Source of the DNA: CAYREV01 sp964423345
GTDB taxonomy: Bacteria; Bacteroidota; Rhodothermia; Balneolales; Balneolaceae
Direction of reading: 5' to 3'
Assembly (NCBI GenBank): GCA_964423345.1
Contig: CAYREV010000001.1
Location: forward strand, 62,001 to 126,000
DNA length: 64,000 nt
Positions 17,794 to 26,577 of the stretch are shown in pieces. How positions within the stretch are numbered: the stretch's first letter is position 1; each line of letters opens with the position of its first letter. Position numbers and translations under genes: made by a program. The notes beneath the pieces are model-generated. The model was not told the origin of the DNA, searched no databases, and saw only the letters and a program-made list of their open reading frames with translations.

Positions 17794-18745
17794 ACCCATT
17801 ACCATCAATAAGGAAAAAATCGGGCCGGGTGAGGAGAAGGAGATATTTTTAAAAATTGCGCGGCTGCCTACCTATACGAATATCGACCTACCGGTATATG
17901 TATACCGGGCCGAACAGGAAGGGCCGGTATTGCTGTTAACCGGCGGACTCCATGGGGATGAAATAAACGGTATTGAGATTATACGTAGAATGATCAGCAA
18001 AGAGCTGGTACGGCCGCAGCGGGGTACCGTAATAGCCATGCCGCTTGTAAATGTATACGGTTTTATTCAAAATGTTCGCGGCCTTCCCGACGGCAAGGAT
18101 ATCAACCGCAGCTTCCCGGGCTCCAAAGGTGGTTCGCTGGCCAAATTACTGGCTTACACCCTGATGAATGATATTATTCCGCAGACAGATTACGGTATTG
18201 ATTTTCATACGGGAGGTTCTTCAAGAGCTAATTACCCCCAAATAAGATGCTCGTTGAATATTCCAAAAAATATAGAGCTGGCAAAGGCTTTTGCACCCCC
18301 GATAATTGTAAATTCAACCTTTATCAATAAATCTTTCCGCAAGGCAGCCAAGAAAAAAGGTAAACACATACTGGTATACGAAGCCGGCGAGGCGATGCGC
18401 TATGACGAAGAGGGTATTGAAGAGGGAATCAACGGTACGCTCAGGGTTATGAAGCATCTGGACATGATTGATTCGGCACCGCAGCCAAACCAGACAAATA
18501 TATACCAAAAAAGCATTTGGGTAAGGGCCAAATATGCCGGATTATTCAGCTCAAAAATAGAACTGGGTGAAAAGGTTAACAAGCGGCAGGTCCTGGGACA
18601 TATCAACGACCCCTTTGGTAATGAATGGTTTAAATCTATATGTCCCCATGATGGACAGGTTATTGGACTAAACCATTCACCTGTAGTACATAAGGGAGAT
18701 GCGCTAATTCACCTGGCATATAATCCCAAATCAAAAAAGAAATAA
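17786..18745 (+). CDS. Succinylglutamate desuccinylase/aspartoacylase-family zinc hydrolase
   Basis: A 319-residue M14-like zinc hydrolase. Zinc ligands are in HGDE (H56, E59) and DFHTGG (H141), and the catalytic Glu is in the YEAGE motif (about 199-202). A C-terminal domain (about 235-310) follows with a biotinyl-like barrel pattern typical of this family. Relatives cleave acyl-amino-acid or amide bonds to glutamate or aspartate. It overlaps rimK by 8 bp, so it is translationally coupled and probably acts on the RimK product or on free acyl-glutamate. Precise substrate unknown. Confidence 0.88.
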   Translation: MPEPITINKEKIGPGEEKEIFLKIARLPTYTNIDLPVYVYRAEQEGPVLLLTGGLHGDEINGIEIIRRMISKELVRPQRGTVIAMPLVNVYGFIQNVRGLPDGKDINRSFPGSKGGSLAKLLAYTLMNDIIPQTDYGIDFHTGGSSRANYPQIRCSLNIPKNIELAKAFAPPIIVNSTFINKSFRKAAKKKGKHILVYEAGEAMRYDEEGIEEGINGTLRVMKHLDMIDSAPQPNQTNIYQKSIWVRAKYAGLFSSKIELGEKVNKRQVLGHINDPFGNEWFKSICPHDGQVIGLNHSPVVHKGDALIHLAYNPKSKKK

Positions 18746-18750
18746 CTTTC

Positions 18751-19101
18751 ATGAATGACGATTTGATTTTCCTTTTGCTGACCAATAAAGAATGGGAAAT
18801 GTATAAAAAAGGTACTATATATAGTCCGGAATCGCTTGAGAGCCAAGGATTTATCGAATGTTTAAGGGGGAGTCAGCTGAAAGATGCGGCAAACCGTCTG
18901 TATCAGGGAGCCGAAAACTTAATGTTGGTTGTCATAAACACATCCCTTCTGGAGGCTAAATTAAAATATGAGCGAGAGGAGGAACTGGATGAAGTGATTC
19001 CCCATATATACGGCCCTCTTAATACGGATGCCATTATAGACAAGATTGAACTTGCGCCGGAAGAGGACGGCACCTTCGATATAAATTTCAGTGAAAACTA
19101 G
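18751..19101 (+). CDS. DUF952 family protein
   Basis: A 116-residue protein matching the DUF952 pattern: LLTNKEWEMYKKGTIYSPESL at the start, GFIECLRGSQLKDAANRLYQG in the centre and VIPHIYGPLNTDAIID near the end. The usual FIH(C/T)S is replaced by FIECL, so one conserved His is Glu here. Family function is unknown; some members are thought to resemble ADP-ribosyl-handling folds, which I cannot confirm. Lies 5 bp after the AstE-like gene and 1 bp before the peptidase. Confidence 0.8.
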   Translation: MNDDLIFLLLTNKEWEMYKKGTIYSPESLESQGFIECLRGSQLKDAANRLYQGAENLMLVVINTSLLEAKLKYEREEELDEVIPHIYGPLNTDAIIDKIELAPEEDGTFDINFSEN

Positions 19102-19102
19102 C

Positions 19103-19957
19103 ATGGATACCTTTCAAAGGGCCCTGGATCACATCATGCATGTTGCGAGTGTTCCCTCATTCAGCAGTTTTGAGGAGAGACTTCATCCCTATGTTCATGA
19201 GGTATTCAGTCATATATCGAATGCCGTGATCCATGAAGTGCCGGGTAACAATATTATCTACCGTATAAAGGGGCAGGGCAGCGGCTCTATTGCCCTGACG
19301 GCCCACCTGGACAAAATCAATCATTATGGAGATGCTGCAATAGAACGGCTGGACCCCAGGCAAGCCCCCGGCTACCTGGAGGGGGCAATGGACGATTCCG
19401 CCGGCGTAGGCATGCTGTTGGCACTCGCGGAACTGTCAGAATACCGTGCTATGCCCGATCTACTCTTCTTCTTTTCTGAAATGGAGGAGAGCAAAGGGTT
19501 AAAAGAACACCCGGAGTTATTAAAGAATGGCGGAGAAGGGTATGAGCCGGGAATGGGCGCCAGGCGTATTGCAAACAGCTGTATTGACCAGGGATTGTTA
19601 CCCGATCTTGTTATCACCGTTGATACAACGCCTCTTTTCAACGAGGACCCGGGGGTGGCACTGTATTCCAGGCACTGGGAATTTACCGATTTGGAAGCTG
19701 ATTCTGAGCTGAAAGCTGAAACAGAGAAAGTGGTATCCCGGTTTCAGGAAATCCATCCTGAAATCCGGTTGGATAACAACACCAACGATTTTCTTCATTA
19801 TGGCTATGAATTTAACAAACATACCGGCCGAACCATTGTTTCGGTTGCCCTTGAGCCCGCCATCTATCCCTATCATCAAAAGGGTGAGCGCGTCTTTAAA
19901 AAGGATATTGAAAAGGTACTGAGTATTTTGATCCGTTACCTTGGGGGGGATGCATGA
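19103..19957 (+). CDS. M28/M42-like zinc aminopeptidase
   Basis: A 284-residue co-catalytic zinc peptidase. Metal and catalytic motifs are TAHLDK (H68, D70), MDDSAGVG (D97, D98) and SEMEES (E126, E128); a later His (near PYHQKGE) probably completes the site. It is shorter than most M42 enzymes. I use ATG 19103, 1 bp after the DUF952 stop, rather than a GTG four codons earlier. The lipid kinase gene starts inside its last codons (ATGA overlap). No signal peptide, so cytoplasmic. Confidence 0.78.
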   Translation: MDTFQRALDHIMHVASVPSFSSFEERLHPYVHEVFSHISNAVIHEVPGNNIIYRIKGQGSGSIALTAHLDKINHYGDAAIERLDPRQAPGYLEGAMDDSAGVGMLLALAELSEYRAMPDLLFFFSEMEESKGLKEHPELLKNGGEGYEPGMGARRIANSCIDQGLLPDLVITVDTTPLFNEDPGVALYSRHWEFTDLEADSELKAETEKVVSRFQEIHPEIRLDNNTNDFLHYGYEFNKHTGRTIVSVALEPAIYPYHQKGERVFKKDIEKVLSILIRYLGGDA

Positions 19958-20826
19958 AACAGTTTTGTTTCATATATAATCCCGCAGCAAACAGAAATCA
20001 TGCATTGCGAAAATATGAGCAGCTTGTTGAACTGACGGCAGGCTGGAAGGATACGGACCATCGGGTGCCCGAAAGCTATAAAGAACTTCAGGATACCGTA
20101 AAAAAGGCGAAAGACAACTATGAAGCTATAATAGCCTGCGGTGGAGACGGTACGATTCAAAATGTAGCTGCTTCCCTGGTACATTCCGATACACTGCTGG
20201 GCATTATACCGCTTGGAAGCGGGAATGACTTTATCAAATCATTGGGCATTCCCCGGGATCCGGTCAAAGCCATGCAGTTGATAAGGCAAAAGCGCAGCAA
20301 AAAAGTTGATGCGGGAGTATTTAATTCAAGGTTGTTTGTCAACACACTCGGTTTTGGATTTGACGGAAGCACCAACCGGTACGCATTGCAAAGCAATATA
20401 GCCAATGGTACGCTCAGGTATGGTTTAGCTGCTCTTAAGGCCAATTTTCGAAGAGAACTCTTTGGGGTGAGGGTAAGAATGGATGGCCGCAAGGTATACG
20501 AAGGAAAATCCATGATGTTAACCTTTGCTAACGGAAAGATAGAGGGAGGAAACTTCAAGGTATCTCCCGACAGTTCCGTAAGTGATGGACAGCTGGAACT
20601 GCTGATGGTAAGGCCGGTTCCCCAATGGCTGCTCCCGTTTTTGCTACCTCTCTTTATGACACCTTTAGTCAAGAGAATACCCTATCTAAAATATTATTCC
20701 GGGAAGCGGTTCGACTTGCTGATTGATCAAGAAATAAAGGCTCATGCCGACGGTGAACAACTACCGGAACAGGGGGGTGAATTCAGCGTAAAGATCCTGC
20801 CTGATGCCCTCCGTGTCATCTGTTAG
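19954..20826 (+). CDS. Diacylglycerol kinase-family lipid kinase (DagK/YegS type)
   Basis: A 290-residue soluble kinase. The N-terminus NPAANRNHALRKYE, the glycine loop CGGDGTIQN (62-70) and PLGSGNDFIKSLG (86-98) are diagnostic of the DAGK catalytic domain; a LGFGFDG segment and a C-terminal beta-sandwich (HADGEQLPEQG) complete the YegS-like layout. Likely phosphorylates diacylglycerol or a related lipid during phospholipid turnover. Start overlaps the peptidase stop by 4 bp. It ends 6 bp before the convergent fasciclin gene. Confidence 0.92.
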   Translation: MKQFCFIYNPAANRNHALRKYEQLVELTAGWKDTDHRVPESYKELQDTVKKAKDNYEAIIACGGDGTIQNVAASLVHSDTLLGIIPLGSGNDFIKSLGIPRDPVKAMQLIRQKRSKKVDAGVFNSRLFVNTLGFGFDGSTNRYALQSNIANGTLRYGLAALKANFRRELFGVRVRMDGRKVYEGKSMMLTFANGKIEGGNFKVSPDSSVSDGQLELLMVRPVPQWLLPFLLPLFMTPLVKRIPYLKYYSGKRFDLLIDQEIKAHADGEQLPEQGGEFSVKILPDALRVIC

Positions 20827-20832
20827 CGGATA

Positions 20833-21294
20833 CTACTTGAGTACGCCGTTCAGGATATGAATAACCCCGTTCTTAGCTTTGATATTGTATGTTATCACCT
20901 CAATATCATTTACATATACCCGGTTGCCTTTTTGTTTCATAACCAGGGTAATTCCCCCCAGGGAGGTTGTTTTGGACATGACTTTCATATTTCGCTCGGT
21001 GGCGTAACCGGTAATGATATGATTTAAAAGTATTTTACGGGCGGATGGTGACGTCAGGCTTTGTCCGGACAGTTCCTGTTGCAGGGGTTCATTGGCAGGA
21101 GCGAATATGGTGAAAGGGCCCTCTTCGGAGAGTTTCTCTTCAAGGCCGGTGGATTTCAGGGCATTGGCAAAGTCACTGATCTCAGTATGCCTTTCGATTA
21201 TATTGATCATATTTTGGGCCTGCAGGGTGTGGGGCGGAAGCAAAAAGAGTAAACCCAACAGAAATATAGAAACGCTTAAACAGGGATTTTTCAT
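20833..21294 (-). CDS. Exported fasciclin (FAS1) domain protein
   Basis: The 153-residue product has a signal peptide (cut near TLQAQ, about 26) and one FAS1 domain: FANALKSTGLEEKLSEEGPFTIFAP (read here in parts), then the LLNHIITG block and the C-terminal YNIKAKNGVIHILNGVL segment. FAS1 proteins act in adhesion or matrix interactions. Located in the periplasm or outside the cell. Separated by 92 bp from the response regulator upstream. Confidence 0.9.
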   Translation of the reverse strand: MKNPCLSVSIFLLGLLFLLPPHTLQAQNMINIIERHTEISDFANALKSTGLEEKLSEEGPFTIFAPANEPLQQELSGQSLTSPSARKILLNHIITGYATERNMKVMSKTTSLGGITLVMKQKGNRVYVNDIEVITYNIKAKNGVIHILNGVLK

Positions 21295-21386
21295 AATCAG
21301 CCTTTTTGAATAAAAACTCTCTTGAATGTCGATTTATCGACTTAGTGTTAAATCAATATAATATCATGACTTAAAGATATAAAAAG

Positions 21387-21746
21387 TTATTTTTGACCAT
21401 TCCTGATTTCCCTCAGCAGATGGTCAAATGTAATGGGTTTAACAAGGAAAGCATCATAATTCGTTTTCTTTGCGCGTTTTCGTGTAACGGGATCTGAATT
21501 TCCGGTCACATAGATAACTCGAATATTCAGATTGCGATCCCTGATAATTTCCATAGCCTCTATACCGTCCAGCTTGCCCTCCAACATGATATCCATCAGT
21601 ATGAGGTCAACTTTTTTGTTCTCAACGGTTTCTATTGCCGATTCGGCATCGATATGAATATCAACCACCCGGTGATCATCTTTTTCTACCATTCTGGCCA
21701 ACATCAAGGAAATGAGCCGGTCGTCTTCAACGATTAGGATATCCAT
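21387..21746 (-). CDS. Stand-alone CheY-like response regulator
   Basis: A 119-residue receiver domain with no output domain. The acidic pocket (D8, D9), phospho-acceptor D52 in LILMDIMLEG, T81 and K103 in FLVKPI are all in place. It may relay phosphate or regulate by protein contact; no histidine kinase gene is nearby. The start is ATG 21746. Confidence 0.93.
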   Translation of the reverse strand: MDILIVEDDRLISLMLARMVEKDDHRVVDIHIDAESAIETVENKKVDLILMDIMLEGKLDGIEAMEIIRDRNLNIRVIYVTGNSDPVTRKRAKKTNYDAFLVKPITFDHLLREIRNGQK

Positions 21747-21997
21747 ATAGATAAATAATTCTTAAAACCATGTGTTATGCATAAGGTGAATCTAAAGGCT
21801 GCCTTTTTGATAGTCAACAGGAGGAATAAAAGGGAAAACAGCTTAAAATCGTGCTCTTAAGCGTTTAACGCAGGGATATGCGCAAATTTGCCTTCTAAGA
21901 GGTTTAAAATAATTGGCCGGGGGAAAACATGGCAAAATCCTGCTATTTTGCGGTTAAATTCATCATTATTCAGTTAAAGAGAAAAACGGATGAGAGC

Positions 21998-22036
21998 ATC
22001 GTTCATTGTTTTATCGAATCGTTCATTGTTTTATCG
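21998..22036. repeat. 19-bp tandem direct repeat
   Basis: ATCGTTCATTGTTTTATCG occurs at 21998-22016 and again at 22018-22036, a 20-bp period separated by one base. It is non-coding. It may be a recent duplication or paired binding sites two helical turns apart. Confidence 0.9.
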
Positions 22037-22074
22037 TTAGGAGAGGAAATGATGAAACCTTTTCCTAAAGGTTT

Positions 22075-22119
22075 GCAATGTTCAGGAATACAATGGTTAG
22101 GAAAGCAATGTTCAGGAAT
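22075..22119. repeat. 15-bp direct repeat, 30-bp period
   Basis: GCAATGTTCAGGAAT occurs at 22075-22089 and 22105-22119, within the same intergenic region as the 19-bp tandem repeat. Non-coding; origin unknown. Confidence 0.9.
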
Positions 22120-22332
22120 TAAAACTCATCCATAAAATCCATAGTGCAGCCAGAGTGAATCTCTATTCTAAAATCGTAATCCCGAAATCAATATGGATGA
22201 ACACAAACAGGAACGCCCGATGGTGATATTTGAATGCTTTAATAATGGGCATAGCCACAATAATACACATTAGTGTCGTATAATATATATTATGTAAAAT
22301 AGGAATGGTTGAGTATAACATCTTCTCCACCA

Positions 22333-22797
22333 TCATGCCAACTTCTCTACTATGACGTCAAAATCAGGAAGGTTGTCGGCATCGTCCATTACTTCTGCAT
22401 ACCGTATCTTCTTATCCTCTCCCACTATGAAAGCGGCTCTTTTAGTGACGCCCTTCAAACCATAGAAGTCATCGTACAATACATCATACCTTGATGACGC
22501 CTCCCTATTGAAATCACTGAGCAGGGTCATATTCAGATTTAAGGCTTTTTTAAATTCTCTCAACGTAAAGAAACTGTCGATGCTGATTCCAATAATATCT
22601 GCATTGAGGGAGTCATACATTTTTTTATTGTCCCGTACGGTACAAAGTTCTTCCCTGCAGGTACTGCTGAAGGCTAACGGAAAAAATAGCAATACTACCT
22701 GTTGCCCGCGGCCGAGCCGGTCGTAAAGTTCGACATATTCCCCTTCTGTATCCTGCAGCCTGAAATCAGGCGCTATTTCCCCTTCTTTTAAAGACAT
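22333..22797 (-). CDS. Peroxiredoxin (AhpC/TSA family)
   Basis: A 154-residue thiol peroxidase of the BCP/AhpE type. The active-site segment FFPLAFSSTCREELC gives the peroxidatic Cys at 47 and a second Cys at 52, the spacing seen in some atypical 2-Cys enzymes. The N-terminal APDFRLQDTEGE strand and the GVTKRAAFIV block are typical. Reduces H2O2 or organic peroxides in the cytoplasm. First coordinates (low end) of a minus-strand run that begins at der. Confidence 0.93.
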   Translation of the reverse strand: MSLKEGEIAPDFRLQDTEGEYVELYDRLGRGQQVVLLFFPLAFSSTCREELCTVRDNKKMYDSLNADIIGISIDSFFTLREFKKALNLNMTLLSDFNREASSRYDVLYDDFYGLKGVTKRAAFIVGEDKKIRYAEVMDDADNLPDFDVIVEKLA

Positions 22798-22815
22798 GCA
22801 AAGCTGATTAAGCTG

Positions 22816-23454
22816 TTATCCGGTAGTGCTGTTTGCGTTCAGATTGAGAGGTATTTTGACATATTCATAGCCATATACCGTCACGATCATGCTGATGGCA
22901 AGAGTGGATTTCCAAACCCACTCATAGCTGTTCTTTAAAACCGGTATATACCAGAACATCAGGAATGTGACCAGAAAAAGGATAACCCCTCCCAGTACCA
23001 TGCCATAGTGCCGATTCCTGTACGTATAAACCGAATACATCAACAGGGCTACAAGTATAGCTCCTCCCTGGTATATACTTAAAAGCCAGTCCTTTAAAGC
23101 GTAGGTATCGCTGACCAGGAAATAGGAAAATACTATAAGAAAAGGAAGTCCCGCATAAATAAGGGGAAATTGAGCAAATACGGGCTTGGATTGACGAATA
23201 AATATAGCCAGTGAGCTTAGTACAAAGGACAAAGCGAGTATATGTCCCCATTCAAAAACAAAATCAGCATAAAATCCGAAGGCCGATTCCGGGGAAAAAG
23301 AATCCAGCAGCTGGCCGAATTCCATCAAGCTGAAGATAAAAGCCGCCAGGGTCAGCCCTAAAAACTTAAGGCTTTCATAATTACGTGTATAGGAAAGGAA
23401 CTTGATTCCGGTATAAATTCCGACACTAAATAACAGGAAAGCGGACCAGGACAT
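22816..23454 (-). CDS. Polytopic membrane protein, about seven TM helices, unknown function
   Basis: A 212-residue protein made almost entirely of hydrophobic helices (about 3-20, 27-47, 64-86, 92-110, 123-142, 149-170, 178-198). No charged motif or metal site identifies the family. It overlaps nothing but lies 2 bp after the DinB-like gene and 18 bp before the peroxiredoxin gene, suggesting one transcript. Confidence 0.6.
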   Translation of the reverse strand: MSWSAFLLFSVGIYTGIKFLSYTRNYESLKFLGLTLAAFIFSLMEFGQLLDSFSPESAFGFYADFVFEWGHILALSFVLSSLAIFIRQSKPVFAQFPLIYAGLPFLIVFSYFLVSDTYALKDWLLSIYQGGAILVALLMYSVYTYRNRHYGMVLGGVILFLVTFLMFWYIPVLKNSYEWVWKSTLAISMIVTVYGYEYVKIPLNLNANSTTG

Positions 23455-23456
23455 AT

Positions 23457-24023
23457 TCAGTTGTTTTCAGATTCATGCTGGCTGCTTCGCTCTCTCCTAC
23501 GCTGTTCCAGCTCTCGTTGCGTTTGTTTTTCCTGATTAAACACCATGACCTGATCTGCAATATCTTTTAATACAGATCGGTCAAATCGAATCATTCGTTG
23601 CATAAAATCATACAATAATATTTCTTTATCATCCTCGTAAATAACTATCTCCCAATCTATTAGAGGTATATTTCTTATGACATTTACCAGGCCGGCCCGA
23701 TGTTTGGATATTTTTCTCAATAGCTTCAGTATATCCTTTAAACGCTCCTCATCTACCTGGAAGGTTTCACTGAAATGGTCAAAATCCTCCAGGCGGGTAG
23801 GCCTCGGATTTTTAAAGGCCTCTTCCAGTATGGGCCGGAAATACGTTAGCTGGGCATGATCGATCAAAAGGAGCATTTCAGCTATGGAATTGCCTTCAGG
23901 GGGACTTTCATCGTAGGGAACCTGTTCTATTACGTATTGCAGGGCATCGGCTTCATCCTGCAAATAGGAAGCGTCTTCGACAAGCTGATCCAACTGGTCC
24001 TGCGTAATTTCCCGGTCTGTCAT
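23457..24023 (-). CDS. Helical protein, possibly a degenerate DinB-like four-helix bundle
   Basis: A 188-residue, highly charged helical protein. The segment AEMLLLIDHAQLTYFRPIL resembles the second helix of DinB/YfiT-like bundles, and LLYDFMQRMIRFDRSVLKDIADQ occupies the place of the last helix, where the usual metal-binding His pair is missing. The tail is Gln/Arg/Ser-rich and probably disordered. Assignment is weak; no function is claimed. Sits between the nuoI-like gene and the membrane protein. Confidence 0.45.
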   Translation of the reverse strand: MTDREITQDQLDQLVEDASYLQDEADALQYVIEQVPYDESPPEGNSIAEMLLLIDHAQLTYFRPILEEAFKNPRPTRLEDFDHFSETFQVDEERLKDILKLLRKISKHRAGLVNVIRNIPLIDWEIVIYEDDKEILLYDFMQRMIRFDRSVLKDIADQVMVFNQEKQTQRELEQRRRERSSQHESENN

Positions 24024-24044
24024 ATATGAGGATAGCCTAAAATA

Positions 24045-24743
24045 TTATCTGGCCCAGTCAGAGTCTGCTTCAGCCTTATCATTGATTTTCTGCTGTTCCA
24101 GCATTTCTACCAGTGACAAACCGGAATTAAATTCACGGTCCCTGTCGCGGACGGAGTGTATGTTGTTTTCCTCCTGGAAATCCCAAAACTTCCCGAATTG
24201 GCGGTTTTTGTATTCACGAAGGAAGTCCAACCGTTCCTTAAGATCCTCTTTTGGGACAAGAAGCCGCTGTTTGTCATAGACCGCCTCTTCCCTGCTCTCA
24301 AAAACTATATCATAGTCTTTACTCATTACAATGGCCTCTTCAGGGCATACCTCTTCACAGTAACCGCAATAGATGCAGCGCAACATGTTAATTTCAAAGA
24401 AATCAGGATAACGCTCCTTGGGATCGTCTGAATCCTCATTGGCCTGCATACTGATGGCCAGCGGAGGACAAGCACGGGCGCAGAGTCCACATGCCACGCA
24501 TCGCTCCTTGCCATTATCCTCTACCAAGACCGGACGTCCCCTGAATATGGAAGGGGGATCCCATTTCTCTTCCGGGTAATTCATCGTAAAGGAAGGCTGA
24601 AACATCTGTTTGAATGAATACCAGAGTGCTTTAAGAATTTCAGGTAAATACAGGCTCTCTAAAAAGGAGAGGTCTCTTTCACGCTCGAAATCCTTATTCA
24701 GCGCATTGGCCCTTGGCTGATCTAAATTCTCAATTTGAGGCAT
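24045..24743 (-). CDS. nuoI: NuoI-like NADH-quinone oxidoreductase subunit (2 x 4Fe-4S)
   Basis: A 232-residue ferredoxin-type protein. Two clusters are visible: C82-x2-C85-x2-C88-x3-C92-P and C123-x2-C126-x2-C129-x3-C133-P. The amphipathic N-terminus ending ILKALWYSFKQMF and the phrase GRPVLVEDNGKERCVACG are characteristic of complex I subunit I, which carries clusters N6a/N6b. No other nuo genes are in the window, so it is isolated here; a NuoI-like relative with another partner remains possible. The C-terminal tail (about 160-232) is longer than in most NuoI. Confidence 0.85.
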   Translation of the reverse strand: MPQIENLDQPRANALNKDFERERDLSFLESLYLPEILKALWYSFKQMFQPSFTMNYPEEKWDPPSIFRGRPVLVEDNGKERCVACGLCARACPPLAISMQANEDSDDPKERYPDFFEINMLRCIYCGYCEEVCPEEAIVMSKDYDIVFESREEAVYDKQRLLVPKEDLKERLDFLREYKNRQFGKFWDFQEENNIHSVRDRDREFNSGLSLVEMLEQQKINDKAEADSDWAR

Positions 24744-24834
24744 GGATACTGAGTTATACTACTAAAGTTGAGGGTATCTTTGCTACCGGCTAAAAATAAC
24801 TGAATTAGCAGTTCACTTCAAAAGTAAAATATCA

Positions 24835-26142
24835 TTATTTCTCCTTGAAGGTCATTGTAATGGGAACACCCATAAATCCATAACGTTCCCTGATCTTCTT
24901 TTCGATAAATTTCCGGTTATTGGCGGGAAGCTCCGAGGGCATGTTCATAAAGAATTTAAATACCGGCGGATTGGATTTTACCTGGGTACCGTATTTGATT
25001 TTTAATGCCCTCCCCCTTTTGATAGGCAATGGCCGCTCTTTTAATATGTTCTGGAGGAAATCATTGAATTCGGGAGTACTGATTTCCTTTTTTCTTTCCT
25101 GCAGCACTACTTCGGCAGCATCAATTACTTTACCAATACGCAGCCTGTTTGTTGCAGAAGTCGATACAATGGGTATCCAGGTCATATTCGGGATGTTTGA
25201 ATACACATAATCTTCAAATTCCTTAAACAGGTTGGTTTCTTTTTCAGGTACCAGGTCCCATTTGTTTAAAACCAGGACGATCCCCTTGTTGTACCGTTCG
25301 GCTTCGTATAAAACATGTTTGTCCTGTGACTCAAATCCCTGCATGGCATCTACCATCACAAGAGCAACATCACAATCCTTGATAGCCCGGTCGGTTCGGA
25401 CCGTGCTGTAGAACTCCACATTCTCTTTCACATTTTTCTTTTTGCGAAGGCCGGCCGTGTCTACCAGGGTATACTCCCGGTCATTGTATGTTAGCCGGCT
25501 GTTGATGGAATCGCGTGTAGTACCCGGTATGTCTGTAACGATACATCGCTCATCCTGTAGTAATGCATTGACAAAACTGCTTTTACCTACGTTGGGGCGC
25601 CCGACCACTGCCAGTTTGGGCGTGTCGTCAGCGGTGCTTTCCTCCTGACCGGGCAACAGTTCAACCAGTTTGTCCAGTAGCTCGCCTGTCCCGGTACCGT
25701 TTATAGCCGACATGGGATACATCTCTTCAAAACCAAGGGAATAAAATTCGGAAGCGTTTAAGGCCCGTTCCTGGTTGTCGGCTTTGTTGGGTACCAGCAG
25801 TACGGCTTTGTCCTGTTGGCGCAGAAGGTTTGCAATGGACTGATCGAGGGAGGTAATGCCGGCCTCCGTATCAACGATAAACAGTATGACATCGGACTCC
25901 TCCATGGCGATGTGGACCTGCTCTCGAATACCTTCCACAATAACGTCCGTTTCGTTTGGGAGGTAGCCACCGGTGTCAATCAGGGTGAATTCTCTGCCAT
26001 TCCAGAAGGATTGTCCATAGTGACGGTCTCTCGTAACCCCATATTGATCGTCTACGATGGCTTTTCGGGCACCGACCAAACGATTAAAAATGGTAGATTT
26101 GCCGACATTGGGCCGACCGACAATTGAAACTACCGGGAGCAT
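24835..26142 (-). CDS. der: Ribosome biogenesis GTPase Der (EngA)
   Basis: Tandem-GTPase essential for 50S subunit assembly. The first G domain has GRPNVGKS (9-16), DTGG and the NKAD motif; the second has another GRPNVGKS (about 180-187), DTAG and NKWD. A KH-like domain occupies the last about 85 residues (LKIKYGTQVKSNPPVF). The 435-residue length is standard and the start is ATG 26142. It is the first gene of the minus-strand run down to the peroxiredoxin. Confidence 0.97.
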   Translation of the reverse strand: MLPVVSIVGRPNVGKSTIFNRLVGARKAIVDDQYGVTRDRHYGQSFWNGREFTLIDTGGYLPNETDVIVEGIREQVHIAMEESDVILFIVDTEAGITSLDQSIANLLRQQDKAVLLVPNKADNQERALNASEFYSLGFEEMYPMSAINGTGTGELLDKLVELLPGQEESTADDTPKLAVVGRPNVGKSSFVNALLQDERCIVTDIPGTTRDSINSRLTYNDREYTLVDTAGLRKKKNVKENVEFYSTVRTDRAIKDCDVALVMVDAMQGFESQDKHVLYEAERYNKGIVLVLNKWDLVPEKETNLFKEFEDYVYSNIPNMTWIPIVSTSATNRLRIGKVIDAAEVVLQERKKEISTPEFNDFLQNILKERPLPIKRGRALKIKYGTQVKSNPPVFKFFMNMPSELPANNRKFIEKKIRERYGFMGVPITMTFKEK

Positions 26143-26229
26143 ATTGAATTATTTCTTAGTAAGTTATTCTTATATTGAGAAGCGACAAAAATAACGAATA
26201 TACAGCTCAAAGTAGAGTTTTTTCTTAAC

Positions 26230-26457
26230 ATGCTGCAGACCTTCTATAACAACTTCGGCTTTTTTGGTTCAATATGCCTGGCCTTCCTGGTTTTTCTCCT
26301 ATTTATTTTCTGGGTGGCAGGCATCTCGGGAATTGCCCAGCTGCCCGAACACAAAAACAAAACGCTCAAGCTGTTATTTTCGGTTGTATTCCCCCCCTTC
26401 CCTATAGTTTGGCTATTGGTTGATATGTATCGTCAAAAACAGCTGATGCAGGAGTAA
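26230..26457 (+). CDS. Small two-helix membrane protein (75 aa)
   Basis: The 75-residue product has hydrophobic helices at about 10-33 and 47-65 with polar ends, a plausible small inner-membrane protein. The FPPFPIVWLLVDMYR end resembles that of other small bacterial two-helix proteins, but I recognise no family. Divergent from der, 88 bp apart. Function unknown. Confidence 0.55.
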   Translation: MLQTFYNNFGFFGSICLAFLVFLLFIFWVAGISGIAQLPEHKNKTLKLLFSVVFPPFPIVWLLVDMYRQKQLMQE

Positions 26458-26577
26458 TTTTAAACGAACAACAGTTAACCGCCCCCCGCCATCTCATACC
26501 CCTCCATCTCATAAATGGTTAAACACATTTTATTGTTATTTAACTGTAAGTCCGGCATCTGAAAAAACAAGTACTTC

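Larger units (their letters stand above)
21747..22332. other. 586-bp intergenic region with short direct repeats
   Basis: No convincing gene. It holds a 19-bp tandem repeat (21998-22016 and 22018-22036), a 15-bp direct repeat (22075-22089 and 22105-22119) and a 14-bp palindrome, ATAATATATATTAT (22280-22293). A 68-codon frame at 21929-22135 spans the repeats but lacks family resemblance or a ribosome site. The left end should carry the promoter of the response regulator. Confidence 0.6.

Noticed and set aside
21929..22135. 68-codon frame spanning the direct repeats
   Set aside because: Repeats inside it produce low-complexity peptide and there is no ribosome site; treated as non-coding.
26471..26522. 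10-bp direct repeat CCATCTCATA (26489-26498, 26504-26513) inside a TTAACC/GGTTAA inverted repeat
   Set aside because: Small stem with a long loop and no clear regulatory role; could be chance.
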